Counted from the stretch's first letter, positions 16,788 to 25,761 are shown. The stretch: DNA of 64,000 bases from Streptomyces rubradiris (GCF_016860525.1 NZ_BNEA01000015.1:5604501-5668500); one strand, 5' to 3'. Made by a program: numbers and translations. The notes: generated by a model from the letters alone, not told the origin.

Positions 16788-16814
16788 GGGGCGGCCGACG
16801 CGGTCGGCCGCCCC
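16788..16814 (+). terminator. Terminator after the TerC-type gene
   Basis: GGGGCGGCCGAC (16788-16799) pairs perfectly with GTCGGCCGCCCC (16803-16814) over 12 bp, with a 3-base loop. It lies 29 bp after the stop codon. Confidence 0.7.
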
Positions 16815-16846
16815 GTCGGTGTCACAACGGGTACCTGGGGGCGGGA

Positions 16847-17584
16847 ATGGGTTTCTTCGACGGGCTGCTCGGCGGGCGCGCCGCGGCCTTCGACTCGGGC
16901 AACGCGGCCACCAACGCGATCGAGCTGACCAGGCGGCACCCGACGGTGTCCCTGACCAAGCAGGGCGCGGCCACCGGCAACCTGCGCGTCAACCTCACCT
17001 GGCGGATGCGGACCTCCGACTTCGGTCCGGGCCCCCGCACCAGCCTGCTGCGCCACCCCTTCAAGGCGCTGAAGCCGCCGGAGATCCTCGGCCACGGCCA
17101 GAGCATGGTCAACGTCGACCTCGACCTGGGCTGCCTGTACGAGCTCACCGACGGCACCAAGGGCGTCGTCCAGCCCCTCGGCGGCTACCTCGGCGACGTC
17201 AACGCACCGCCGTACATCAAGCTCAGCGGCGACGACCGGTTCGGCTCCGGTTCCGGCGAGACGATGTACGTCAACCTCGACCACCGCGAGGACATCAGGC
17301 GGCTGCTGGTCTTCGTCTACATCTACGACCAGACGCCCGCCTTCGACCGTACCCAGGCCGTCGTCACCCTCTACCCGAGCAACGGCCCCCGCATCGAGAT
17401 CGGCCTGGACGAACGCCATCCCCAGGCCCGCTCCTGCGCCGTCGTCCTCCTGGAGAACGTCAAGGACGAACTGATCGTCCGCCGCGAGGTCAAGTTCGTC
17501 TACGGCTTCCAGGGCGAACTGGACCGCCTCTACGGCTGGGGCCTCCAGTGGGGCAGGGGCTACAAGGCGAAGGCGGACAGATGA
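16847..17584 (+). CDS. TerA-like member of the TerD superfamily
   Basis: This 245-residue protein opens with MGFFDGLLGGRAAAFDSGNAATNAIELTRRHPTVSLTKQG, then a beta-sandwich region containing MVNVDLDLGCLYELTDGTKGVVQPLG, LSGDDRFGSGSGETMYVNLDH and LVFVYIYDQTPAFDRTQAVVTLYPSNG. These are features of the TerA/TerD-related proteins that accompany TerC and TerD. The Ca2+-type acidic loop (GDDRFGSGSGE) is present but is shorter than in TerD. It is probably cytoplasmic and peripheral to the membrane. It is separated from the TerC gene by a hairpin, so it may have its own promoter. The exact biochemical role is unknown. Confidence 0.8.
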   Translation: MGFFDGLLGGRAAAFDSGNAATNAIELTRRHPTVSLTKQGAATGNLRVNLTWRMRTSDFGPGPRTSLLRHPFKALKPPEILGHGQSMVNVDLDLGCLYELTDGTKGVVQPLGGYLGDVNAPPYIKLSGDDRFGSGSGETMYVNLDHREDIRRLLVFVYIYDQTPAFDRTQAVVTLYPSNGPRIEIGLDERHPQARSCAVVLLENVKDELIVRREVKFVYGFQGELDRLYGWGLQWGRGYKAKADR

Positions 17585-17599
17585 ACGCTCCGCACTGGG

Positions 17600-17638
17600 G
17601 CGCCCCGAAAGGGGCGCGGGGAACTGCGCGGGAACCAC
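17600..17638. repeat. Dispersed hairpin repeat, family A
   Basis: GCGCCCC (17600-17606), a GAAA loop and GGGGCGC (17611-17617) form a tight hairpin, followed by the family core GGGGAACTGCGCG. It lies between the convergent TerA-like and TerD-like genes and probably works as a two-way terminator. Confidence 0.72.
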
Positions 17639-17693
17639 GCCCGGCCCGCAGTCGCCGTACGACCGAAGCCCCCCCCCGAGCTGGTAGGCGAAC

Positions 17694-18392
17694 CTACCGC
17701 CCGATGAACTGAGGCCCTTGCGGCGGCATCCGGAAGTACCCGTCCCCCGCCGAAGCCGCCGGCACCGGCACCGGCTGCGGATACCCGTACGCCGGCACCT
17801 CCGGAGGCAACGGCAGGGCGGACGTCGGCGGCTCCTCCGCCGCCGCCTCGGACTCGTCCACCGAGATGCCGAAGTCCGTCGCGAGCCCCTCCAGCCCGTT
17901 GGAGTAGCCCTCGCCCAGCGCGCGGAACTTCCAGCCCTCCCCGCGCCGGTACAGCTCACCGCAGATCAGCGCCGTCTCGGCCCCGGTCTCCGGCTTGATG
18001 TCGAACCGGGCCAGCGGCTCGGCGTCGGCGGCCCCCGCGTCGTACAGCAGGATGCACAGCGCCGGCACCTGGTCGAAGGCGACCCCGTCGGCGGAGGCGA
18101 CCAGCAGGATTCGCGAGACGCCGGGCTCGACCCCGGTCAGCTCTGACTGGATCGTGTCGGTCAGCCCCTCGGCGACCCGCTTCTTGCCCAGCCGCCACAC
18201 CGTCCCGGAGGGGTGCCGGGGCTGGTTGTAGAAGACGAAGTCCTCGTCGGAGCGCACACGGCCGTCGGGTCCGAGCAGCAGCGCCGACACGTCCACGTCC
18301 GGGACGCCCTGCCCGGGTGTCCAGCGCAGCACGGCGCGTACCGTGGTGGCCTCCAGCGGGACGTTCGACCCCTTCAGCATGGCGTGCGTCAT
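17694..18392 (-). CDS. TerD-family protein with proline-rich C-terminal tail
   Basis: This is a 232-residue protein. Residues 1-175 form a TerD domain ([34 protein letters not shown], then [40 protein letters not shown]). The acidic Ca2+ loop seen in the two TerD proteins ([14 protein letters not shown]) is missing here, so metal binding is probably altered. The tail of about 50 residues is rich in Pro, Ala and Tyr and ends in PQFIGR; such tails occur in streptomycete TerD proteins and may mediate interactions. It is transcribed opposite to the rest of the Ter locus and divergently from the aldolase-like gene. Confidence 0.85.
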   Translation of the reverse strand: MTHAMLKGSNVPLEATTVRAVLRWTPGQGVPDVDVSALLLGPDGRVRSDEDFVFYNQPRHPSGTVWRLGKKRVAEGLTDTIQSELTGVEPGVSRILLVASADGVAFDQVPALCILLYDAGAADAEPLARFDIKPETGAETALICGELYRRGEGWKFRALGEGYSNGLEGLATDFGISVDESEAAAEEPPTSALPLPPEVPAYGYPQPVPVPAASAGDGYFRMPPQGPQFIGR

Positions 18393-18566
18393 GCGGTCAT
18401 CCTGCCCTCTCGGTCCTGGTCACGACAATGTGGGGGCGTGGCGCCAACAGGGGCGAGTTACCGGAAATTCATGTCCACGGGGAACCTCCGCCATGGGTCC
18501 CTACGTACTATTACCGGCCACCCTTTACCGAACCCAGAGGCGTGGCCGGAGTTCAAAGGGAGCCCT

Positions 18567-19733
18567 ATGCGTCATTTCGGGCACATCGCCCCCGAGGTGC
18601 GGCAGCGCCTCTTCCACCAGGAGCCGTGCGCGTTCACCGCCGACTCCCCGGCCAGGCTGCTCTCCGCGGCCCTGGGCGCCACGCTGTACAGCCCGGCGAC
18701 CCGGCCCAGACTCGCGGACGACATCGTCAAGCAGGCGGGCAACGGCGTGGTCTCGATGGTGCTGTGCCTGGAGGACTCGATCGGCGACGCGGACGTGGCG
18801 GCGGGCGAGGAGAACCTCGTCCGGCAGTTCGCCGACCTCGCCGCCCGGCCCGGGGCGGAGCCGCCGCTGCTGTTCATCCGGGTGCGCGCCCCCGAGCAGA
18901 TACCGGACCTGGTCCGCCGCCTCGGCTCTGCCGGGCGCCTGCTGTCCGGGTTCGTGCTGCCCAAGTTCACCGAGGAACGCGGCATCCCCTTCCTGGAGGC
19001 CCTGACGGCGGCCGAGAGCGCCGGCGGCCGGCGGCTGTTCGCCATGCCGGTCCTGGAGTCGCCCGAGCTGCTGTACCGCGAGTCGCGCGTGGAGACGCTG
19101 GAGGGCATCTTCCGCGCGGTCGACAAGTACCGCGACCGGGTGCTGGCCCTGCGCCTCGGCGTCACCGACTTCTGCTCCTCCTACGGCCTGCGCCGGGCCC
19201 CCGACATGACCGCCTACGACGTCCAGGTGGTCGCCTCCGTGATCGCCGACGTCGTGAACATGCTCGGCCGGGCCGACGGCACCGGCTTCACCGTCACCGG
19301 ACCGGTCTGGGAGTACTTCCGCGCCTCCGAGCGCATGTTCAAGCCGCAGCTGCGGCAGAGCCCCTTCCTCCAGGTGCAGGCCGCCGAGCTGCGCGAGCGG
19401 CTGATCGCCCACGCCATGGACGGGCTGCTCCGGGAGATCTCCCTGGACCAGGCCAACGGTCTGCTCGGCAAGACCTGCATCCACCCCTCCCACGTCCTGC
19501 CCGTGCACGCGCTCTCCGTGGTCAGTCACGAGGAGTTCAGTGACGCCCAGGACATCCTGCGGCCGGAACGCGGCGGCGGGGGTGTACTGCGGTCGGCCTA
19601 CACGAACAAGATGAACGAGGTGAAGCCGCACCGCGCCTGGGCCGAGCGGACCCTGCTGCGCGCCGAGGCGTTCGGTGTCGCCCACGAGGACGTCGGCTTC
19701 GTGGAACTGCTCGCCGCCGGCATACCCGGCTGA
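18567..19733 (+). CDS. HpcH/HpaI (citrate-lyase-like) aldolase of the Ter module
   Basis: This is a 388-residue TIM-barrel protein of the citrate lyase beta-subunit/HpcH superfamily. The region VVSMVLCLEDSIGDADV carries the conserved acidic metal ligand, LLFIRVRAPEQIPDL contains the substrate-binding Arg, and KYRDRVLALRLGVTDFCSSYGLRR and GKTCIHPSHVLPVHAL match later strands of the barrel. Genes of this type occur with phosphoribosyltransferases and HAD phosphatases in Ter operons proposed to make a nucleoside-like metabolite. Exactly such genes follow here with spacings of 27 bp and an overlap. ATG 18567 follows AAAGGGAG. The true substrate is unknown. Confidence 0.87.
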   Translation: MRHFGHIAPEVRQRLFHQEPCAFTADSPARLLSAALGATLYSPATRPRLADDIVKQAGNGVVSMVLCLEDSIGDADVAAGEENLVRQFADLAARPGAEPPLLFIRVRAPEQIPDLVRRLGSAGRLLSGFVLPKFTEERGIPFLEALTAAESAGGRRLFAMPVLESPELLYRESRVETLEGIFRAVDKYRDRVLALRLGVTDFCSSYGLRRAPDMTAYDVQVVASVIADVVNMLGRADGTGFTVTGPVWEYFRASERMFKPQLRQSPFLQVQAAELRERLIAHAMDGLLREISLDQANGLLGKTCIHPSHVLPVHALSVVSHEEFSDAQDILRPERGGGGVLRSAYTNKMNEVKPHRAWAERTLLRAEAFGVAHEDVGFVELLAAGIPG

Positions 19734-19760
19734 ACCTTTCGCCACCTCAGCAAGGAACGC

Positions 19761-22214
19761 ATGAAGAACGCAGTGAACGACGGGGTCTGGTCCGGCAGCT
19801 GGGTCGCCGAGCGACTCGGGGTCGGGCTCGTGGGCGACGACGGGCTGCCGGCCCTGCTCGGGCTCGCGCTGCGCCGCAACCCCAAGCGCGCCCACCTGCT
19901 CGTCTCCCAGGTCCTCGGCAAGCACGTCCCGCAGTCGCCGTCCGTGGTCTACGACCATGGCCTGCGGCTGGGCCGCCGGGTCGCCGCGCTGCTCGGCGCC
20001 GAGGCGTCGGACGCGCTCGTCCTCGGGTACGCCGAGACCGCGACCGGGCTGGGGCACTCGGTGGCGGACGGGCTCGGTTCCGTGCCGTATCTGCACTCCA
20101 CGCGGCGGCCGGTGCGCGGGGTCGCCGCCGCGGGCGGGTTCGAGGAGTCGCACTCCCACGCCACGTCGCATCTGCTGCTGCCCGAGGATCCGGGGCTGCT
20201 CGCCGGGCGGGGGCCGCTGGTGCTGGTGGACGACGAGTTCTCCACCGGCAACACGGTCTTGAACACCATCCGTGACCTGCACGCGCGATATCCCCGGCGG
20301 CGGTACGTGGTGGTCGCGCTGGTGGACATGCGGTCGCCGGAGGACACGGCCCGGCTGGAACGGTTCGCCGGGGACATTGGGGCACGGGTGGACGTGGTAG
20401 CCCTCGCGTCCGGGGTCGTGGAGCTGCCGGAGGGGGTGCTGGAGAAGGGGCAGCGGCTGGTCGCGGAATGTGAGGCGGCCGGGTGCGGGTCCGTTGTGGC
20501 CGGTCGCGCCCCTACCGGGGCGCACCGGGTCAGGCGAGTCGACCTGCACTGGCCTCCCGGCCTCCCCGACGGCGCCCGGCACGGGTTCACCCCCGCCCAC
20601 CGCGCCCGGCTCGAAGCCGCGCTCCCCGCCATGGCCGAGCGCGTGCGCGCGGCCCTGCCGGCCGGTGCGCGCCGGGTGCTGGTGCTCGGGTTCGAGGAGC
20701 TGATGTACGCCCCGCTGCGGCTCGCGCGGGAGCTGGAGCGCGCCACGGACGCGGAGGTGCGGTTCTCCACCACCACCCGCTCGCCCGTGCTCGCCGTCGA
20801 CGACCCGGGCTACGCGATCCGTACCCGCCTGGTCTTCCCCGCCCACGACGACCCGGCGGACGGACCCGGCGAGCGCTACGCCTACAACGTGGCCGGCGCC
20901 GGTTTCGACGCCGTCGTGGCCGTGGTCGACTCCGTCGCCGACACCCCCGCCCTGCACGCGCGGGACGGCCTGCCGGCCCGGCTCGCCGAGCAGGTCCCGC
21001 ACGTTCTGCTCGCGGTCGTACCGTCGTACGTCCCGCACGTTCCCGGAAGGCCGGCCATGCTGCCCGAGCCCCTGCGCGGTCCCGCGTTCTCCTCGTACGC
21101 GCCGGAGGAGGTCGGCTGGCTGCTCCAGGACCTGTCCGACGTGCCCCTGGAGGCGCCGACCGAGGAGCGGGAGGAGGCCGTCCAGAGCGGCGGCGCGCAC
21201 TACGCGGAGTCGTTGCCGGTGGAGTACCAGCCCAGCGAGCGCTACCAGGCGCTGTTCCACGCGGCCCTCAAGGCGTCGGCGGCCCGGCTGGCGCGGGCGG
21301 TGGGCGTGGTCACCGAGACGGTGATCGCCGAGCGCTCGCCGCGCCCGGTGCTGGTCTCCCTGGCCCGCGCCGGCACCCCGGTGGGCATCCTGATGCGCCG
21401 CTGGGCGCGGTTCCGGCACGGGCTGGACCTGCCGCACTACGCCGTGTCGATCGTGCGCGGCCGGGGCATCGACACCAACGCGCTGCGCTGGCTCGCCGCC
21501 CACCACGACCCCCGGGACGTCGTCTTCGTGGACGGCTGGACCGGCAAGGGCGCCATCACCCGGGAGCTCGCCCAGGCGCTTGAGGAGTTCGGGGAGCGGG
21601 AGGGCGTCACCGGGTTCGACCCGGAGATCGCCGTCCTCGCCGACCCCGGCTCCTGCGTGCGCACGTACGGCACCCGGGACGACTTCCTCATCCCCTCCGC
21701 CTGCCTCAACTCCACCGTGTCCGGGCTGGTCTCGCGCACGGTGCTGCGGGCGGACCTGGTCGGCCCGGACGACTACCACGGGGCGAAGTTCTACCGCGAA
21801 CTGGCCGGAGCCGACGTCTCCGTGGCCTTCCTCGACGCCGTCTCCGCCCGCTTCGAGGAGGTCGCCGACTCCGTGACCGGCGCGGTCAAGGAACTGCTCG
21901 CCACCGACCGCACCCCGACCTGGGCGGGCTGGCGGGCGGTCGAGCGGATCTGCGAGGAGTACGGCATCCACGACGTGAACCTCGTCAAGCCGGGCGTCGG
22001 TGAGACCACCCGGGTGCTGCTGCGCCGGGTGCCGTGGAAGATCCTGGCGCGCGCGGGCGCGGGCCCCGAACTGGACCACGTACGCCTGCTCGCCGAACAG
22101 CGGGGCGTGCCGGTGGAGGAGGTCGGCGAGCTGCCCTACAGCTGCGTCGGGCTGATCCACCCCAAGTACACACGCGGTGCCACGGGCGCCGACGGGAAGG
22201 CGGTGCACGTCTGA
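19761..22214 (+). CDS. Fused double phosphoribosyltransferase: TRSP plus StiP/PELOTA
   Basis: This is an 817-residue fusion. The N-terminal phosphoribosyltransferase domain has the PRPP motif VLVDDEFSTGNT at residues 154-165, followed by a TRSP-like domain (about 255-460; FTPAHRARLEAALPAMAERV, VLVLGFEELMYAPLRLA). The C-terminal half resembles the StiP family: YQALFHAALKASAARLARAVG, VSLARAGTPVGILMRRWAR and a second PRPP-like loop VVFVDGWTGKGAI (about 587-600). It ends in a PELOTA-type segment (about 740-800). In many bacteria these halves are separate neighbouring genes. The fusion supports joint action in a Ter-linked pathway to a nucleoside-like product. Residues 245-256 are encoded by a shortened dispersed repeat. 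It is co-directional with the aldolase and overlaps the HAD gene. Confidence 0.85.
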   Translation: MKNAVNDGVWSGSWVAERLGVGLVGDDGLPALLGLALRRNPKRAHLLVSQVLGKHVPQSPSVVYDHGLRLGRRVAALLGAEASDALVLGYAETATGLGHSVADGLGSVPYLHSTRRPVRGVAAAGGFEESHSHATSHLLLPEDPGLLAGRGPLVLVDDEFSTGNTVLNTIRDLHARYPRRRYVVVALVDMRSPEDTARLERFAGDIGARVDVVALASGVVELPEGVLEKGQRLVAECEAAGCGSVVAGRAPTGAHRVRRVDLHWPPGLPDGARHGFTPAHRARLEAALPAMAERVRAALPAGARRVLVLGFEELMYAPLRLARELERATDAEVRFSTTTRSPVLAVDDPGYAIRTRLVFPAHDDPADGPGERYAYNVAGAGFDAVVAVVDSVADTPALHARDGLPARLAEQVPHVLLAVVPSYVPHVPGRPAMLPEPLRGPAFSSYAPEEVGWLLQDLSDVPLEAPTEEREEAVQSGGAHYAESLPVEYQPSERYQALFHAALKASAARLARAVGVVTETVIAERSPRPVLVSLARAGTPVGILMRRWARFRHGLDLPHYAVSIVRGRGIDTNALRWLAAHHDPRDVVFVDGWTGKGAITRELAQALEEFGEREGVTGFDPEIAVLADPGSCVRTYGTRDDFLIPSACLNSTVSGLVSRTVLRADLVGPDDYHGAKFYRELAGADVSVAFLDAVSARFEEVADSVTGAVKELLATDRTPTWAGWRAVERICEEYGIHDVNLVKPGVGETTRVLLRRVPWKILARAGAGPELDHVRLLAEQRGVPVEEVGELPYSCVGLIHPKYTRGATGADGKAVHV
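20493..20523. repeat. Shortened family A repeat inside a coding sequence
   Basis: GTTGTGGCCGGTCGCG followed by CCCCTACCGGGGCGC matches the intergenic copy at 36410-36451 (GTTGTGGCTGGTCGCG, then CCCCTTTGGGGCGC). The 12 bases CAGTTCCCCGCG of the full copy are missing. It encodes part of the linker (VVAGRAPTGAHR) between the phosphoribosyltransferase and TRSP regions of the fusion protein. The terminal CCCC/GGGG hairpin is kept. Confidence 0.68.
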
Positions 22215-23029
22215 TGCCGGTGCTGGTGGCGAGCGACCTCGACCGCACGCTGATCTACTCCTCGGCGGCCCTCGCGCTGACCATGCCGGACGCCCGGGCG
22301 CCCCGGCTGCTGTGCGTGGAGGTGCACGAGGCCAGGCCGCTGTCCTACCTGACGGAGACGGCGGCCGGGCTGCTGACGGAGCTCGGCGACGCTGCCGTGT
22401 TCGTGCCGACGACGACCCGGACCCGCAAGCAGTACCAGCGCATCAACCTGCCGGGCCCCCCGCCCCGTTACGCGATCTGCGCCAACGGGGGCCACCTGCT
22501 GGTCGACGGGGTCGCCGACGCCGGCTGGCACGCGCGCGTGCTGGCACGGCTCGCCGACGAGTGCGCGCCGCTGGCGGAGGTCCGCGAGCATCTGCTGCGC
22601 GCCGCCGACCCGGTGTGGGTGCGCAAGCACCGGGTCGCCGAGGACCTGTTCGCCTACCTGGTGGTGGAGCGCGAACTGCTGCCCGAGGACTGGGTGAAGG
22701 AGCTGGCGGTGTGGGCGGAGAACCGCGGCTGGACCGTCTCGCTCCAGGGCCGCAAGATCTACGCCGTGCCCAAGCCGCTCACCAAGAGCGCGGCCGTCCG
22801 CGAGGTCGCCCGCCGCACCGGCGCGGAACTGACCCTGGCCGCCGGCGACTCCCTGCTGGACGCCGACCTCCTCCTGGCAGCCGACCGGGGCTGGCGCCCG
22901 GGCCACGGAGAACTGGCGGACACCGACTGGACGGCCCCTCGGATCACCGCACTACCGGAACGGGGGGTACTGGCGGGGGAGCGCATCCTCAGGGAGTTCT
23001 TGAAAGCGAGCAGCGCGACGACTCCCTAG
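22214..23029 (+). CDS. HAD-superfamily phosphatase of the Ter module
   Basis: This is a 271-residue HAD hydrolase of the Cof/sucrose-phosphatase-like (IIB) type. Motif I is VASDLDRTLIY near the N-terminus, with the nucleophilic Asp and the general acid Asp. Motif II is VPTTTRTRKQY. Motif III/IV is KSAAVREVARRTGAELTLAAGDSLLDADLL. A cap domain lies between. Its start overlaps the stop of the fused phosphoribosyltransferase (TGATG), so translation is coupled and it probably removes a phosphate in the same pathway. The stop codon lies inside a copy of the dispersed hairpin repeat. Confidence 0.87.
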   Translation: MPVLVASDLDRTLIYSSAALALTMPDARAPRLLCVEVHEARPLSYLTETAAGLLTELGDAAVFVPTTTRTRKQYQRINLPGPPPRYAICANGGHLLVDGVADAGWHARVLARLADECAPLAEVREHLLRAADPVWVRKHRVAEDLFAYLVVERELLPEDWVKELAVWAENRGWTVSLQGRKIYAVPKPLTKSAAVREVARRTGAELTLAAGDSLLDADLLLAADRGWRPGHGELADTDWTAPRITALPERGVLAGERILREFLKASSATTP

Positions 23030-23062
23030 GGGCGCGGGGAACTGCGCGAAGTACCACAACGG
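23024..23062. repeat. Dispersed hairpin repeat, family A, over a stop codon
   Basis: CCCTAGGGGCGCGGGGAACTGCGCG begins at 23024 and covers the TAG stop of the HAD gene (23027-23029). The hairpin is reduced to CCCTAGGG. The repeat therefore supplies the stop codon and a possible terminator between convergent genes. Confidence 0.68.
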
Positions 23063-23106
23063 CGCCGCACCCGCCCGACGGCGAAGCGCGGCACCCCGGT
23101 TGGCGA

Positions 23107-23322
23107 CTATCCGCAGCACCCTCCACCGCAGCATCCGCCACCCCCGGCCCGGGGCGCGGGCGCCGGCCCACCGGAGACGCCGCCCACGGCAACCGTGGAC
23201 AAAAGCTTCACCGTGTCGTCATGCCCGGCAGGGCACGTCGCGGGGGCGGCGGACTCCGCCATGGGACGGTTGAGTTCGAACGTGTCGCCGCAGCTCCGGC
23301 AGCGGTACTCGTAGCGAGGCAT
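23107..23322 (-). CDS. FmdB-type zinc-ribbon protein
   Basis: This is a 71-residue protein with the FmdB/CxxC zinc-ribbon pattern: MPRYEYRCRSCGDTFELNRPM has the first CxxC. The second site is reduced to a single Cys followed by His (TCPAGHDD) where most family members have CxxC, which is a deviation. The C-terminal tail is glycine- and cysteine-rich (GGGGCCGGGCCG), adding four cysteines. It is a small cytoplasmic regulator-like protein of unknown role. Its convergent neighbour is the HAD gene. Confidence 0.8.
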   Translation of the reverse strand: MPRYEYRCRSCGDTFELNRPMAESAAPATCPAGHDDTVKLLSTVAVGGVSGGPAPAPRAGGGGCCGGGCCG

Positions 23323-23499
23323 GGGGCCAGGTTAGCCGTCAGGGGGGCGCCGGGGGCAGCTCAATGTTTCATGAGTGTTGCCATCCGTGCGGCATATGTG
23401 CAGGGCATTCGAAAACGTTACTGATAATTTGTGAACGCCGTGGCGAGGATGCTCAGCTCACCCGCGCGAGCGAGACCGAGTGCGGAGGGAGACGCAGGC

Positions 23500-25716
23500 G
23501 TGACCGATGCGTCGCAGGGGGAGGACGGCCCCATGGGGGGTGGCCGTGGCGGGAACCCGCGGGGGGCCGACGAGACCCTGCATCTGAGGGTCGACGCCCT
23601 CAGGGCGGACGAGACGATGCAGCTGCGTGTGCCCGCGCCGTCCGAACGGCCCTCGCCGTCGAAGGACTCCGCCCCGACCGGCGGCCGGGCCGACCGCCGG
23701 CGCGGCGCGCGTTCCGCCGGCCGGAAGCGCTCGCGGAGCCGCCTGCTCGGCCCGCTCGCCCCGTACGCCCGCCGAATAGCCCCCTACGCGCGCCGCCTGA
23801 AGCCTGTCTATCCGCGCCCCGGCCGCACCGGCTGGCGCCGCTGGATGCCCTCCTGGCGCCAGTGGATCGGCGGTCTGCTGACCTCGTTCGGCCTGCTCGG
23901 CGCGTTCCTGGTGACCGCGTACGCGATGACGGACATACCGAGCGACATCAACTCGTACGCTACCCAGCAGGACAACGTCTACTTCTGGTCCGACGGCACG
24001 CCCATGGCCCGTACGGGCTGGGTGCAGCGGCAGGCGATGCCGCTGGAGGACATTCCGCAGGACGTGCGCTGGGCGGTGCTCGCCGCGGAGAACGAGAGTT
24101 TCTACTCGGACCCGGGCATATCCCTCAAAGGCATCAGCCGGGCGCTGTTCCGCACGGTGGGCGCGGGGGACACCGAAGGCGGGTCCACCATTACCCAGCA
24201 GTATGTGAAAAACGTTTACCTGACGCAGAACCAGACCGTCAGCCGTAAATTCACCGAGGCGATGATCGCCCTCAAGCTCGACAACAAGATGAGCAAGGAC
24301 GAGATCCTGGAGGGCTATCTCAACACCAGCTGGTTCGGCCGCGGCACCTACGGCATCCAGCGCGCCGCCCAGGCCTACTACGGCAAGGACGTCGACAAAC
24401 TCGACGTCTCCGAGGCGGCGATGCTCGCCTCGCTGCTCAAGGGCGCCGGCCTGTACGACCCGACGCTCGGCAAGGCCAACCACGCGCGGGCGGTGGAGCG
24501 CTGGTCCTGGATCCTGGACCGGATGGTCAAGATCGGCAAGCTGTCGAAGCAGGAGCGGGCCGCGTACACGAAGTTCCCCGAGCCGCTGAAGACCAACCCG
24601 CTGTACGACACCGGCGAGCAGAGCGACTACCTGGTGGAACTGGCGGCGCAGTACGCCAAGAAGGCCGCGCACCTGACGGACAAGCAGTTCGACCTGGGCG
24701 GCTACCAGATCTACACCACCTTCGACCGCAAGCGGGAGAAGGCCCTCACCGACGCCGTCGCCAAGGCCCGCGAGGAGGCGCGGGACGCGACTCCCGAGGC
24801 GGCGGAGGACGGCCACTACGGCGCCGCCTCGGTGGCCGCCGACGGCAGGATTCTCGCCGTCTACGGCGGCCCGGACCACCGCAAGCAGGGCTACAACGAG
24901 TCCAACGCCACCACGGTCCCGGCCGGCACCGCCTTCCTGCCGTTCGTCTACGCCGCCGGACTCGAACACGGTGTGCACAAGACGCGCAGCGGCTCCGCCA
25001 CCCCCATCGGCCCGGACAGCGTCTACGACGGCGACGACGCCGTGCCCGTCACCACCCCCGAGGGGCCGTACTGGGACCGCAGCGGCAAGAAGGTCGCCGC
25101 GCACAACGACGGCGGGAAGTCGTACGGGAAGATCACCCTGCGCGAGGCGCTCGCCAAGTCGGTGAACACCCCGTTCATGCAGCTCGGCATGGACGCCGGA
25201 CTGGACAAGGTGCGCGACACCGCCGTGGCCGCCGGGCTGCTGCGCTCCAGCATGGGCCCCCAGGTGCCCGCGCTGTCGCTGGGCACCTCCACGCCCAGCG
25301 CGATCCGGATGGCGAACGGCTACGCCACCTTCGCCGCCGGCGGGAACCACACCGAGCCGTACTCGGTGGTCCGGATCACCCGCAACGGCGCCCCGGTCGC
25401 GCTGAACACCCCGCGCCCGAAGCGGGCGGTCGCCGCGCGGGTGGCCGAGCAGGTCACCGAGGCGCTCACCGACTCCTTCCGCACCGCCCACCCGGACGCG
25501 GCGGCCGGCCGGTCCGGGGTGTCCGGGAAGGCCGGCGGCACCGAGAAGGACACCGCCGCCTGGTACGTCGGCACGGCCGACTCCGTGTCCACCGCGGTCG
25601 TCGTCTACCGGATCGACCTGGCCAAGTCCCTGGAGCCACTGCCGCTCCAGGGACTGGCCGGGCCCGCCCACAGCGTCCCGTACGCCCTCTGGTCGGCCGC
25701 GACGGGCCTCGGCTGA
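23500..25716 (+). CDS. Class A PBP-like glycosyltransferase with degenerate transpeptidase
   Basis: This 738-residue protein has a basic, disordered cytoplasmic N-terminus, one transmembrane segment (WIGGLLTSFGLLGAFLVTAYAM) and an intact GT51 domain: AENESFY near 195-201, GGSTITQQYVKN from 227, SKDEILEGYLNTSWFGRGTYGI. The transpeptidase domain follows, but its motifs are damaged. The SxxK position reads T477-A-F-L480, so Ser and Lys are both missing; SVN (554-556) is kept; KTG reads KAG (677-679). It should still polymerise glycan strands but not cross-link. I prefer GTG 23500 because GGAGGGA lies about 10 bp upstream; GTG 23431 is an alternative. Confidence 0.88.
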   Translation: MTDASQGEDGPMGGGRGGNPRGADETLHLRVDALRADETMQLRVPAPSERPSPSKDSAPTGGRADRRRGARSAGRKRSRSRLLGPLAPYARRIAPYARRLKPVYPRPGRTGWRRWMPSWRQWIGGLLTSFGLLGAFLVTAYAMTDIPSDINSYATQQDNVYFWSDGTPMARTGWVQRQAMPLEDIPQDVRWAVLAAENESFYSDPGISLKGISRALFRTVGAGDTEGGSTITQQYVKNVYLTQNQTVSRKFTEAMIALKLDNKMSKDEILEGYLNTSWFGRGTYGIQRAAQAYYGKDVDKLDVSEAAMLASLLKGAGLYDPTLGKANHARAVERWSWILDRMVKIGKLSKQERAAYTKFPEPLKTNPLYDTGEQSDYLVELAAQYAKKAAHLTDKQFDLGGYQIYTTFDRKREKALTDAVAKAREEARDATPEAAEDGHYGAASVAADGRILAVYGGPDHRKQGYNESNATTVPAGTAFLPFVYAAGLEHGVHKTRSGSATPIGPDSVYDGDDAVPVTTPEGPYWDRSGKKVAAHNDGGKSYGKITLREALAKSVNTPFMQLGMDAGLDKVRDTAVAAGLLRSSMGPQVPALSLGTSTPSAIRMANGYATFAAGGNHTEPYSVVRITRNGAPVALNTPRPKRAVAARVAEQVTEALTDSFRTAHPDAAAGRSGVSGKAGGTEKDTAAWYVGTADSVSTAVVVYRIDLAKSLEPLPLQGLAGPAHSVPYALWSAATGLG

Positions 25717-25761
25717 GCCGGGTCCCCCGTCCACCCTCCCCTCCCGCAGAATGAGCCGCGC

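Noticed and set aside
18525..22208. 1227-residue open frame on the minus strand opposite the Ter genes
   Set aside because: Very high GC leaves antisense frames open. The composition (His, Arg, Gly and Val rich) has no domain, while the plus-strand frames encode clear PRTase and aldolase motifs.
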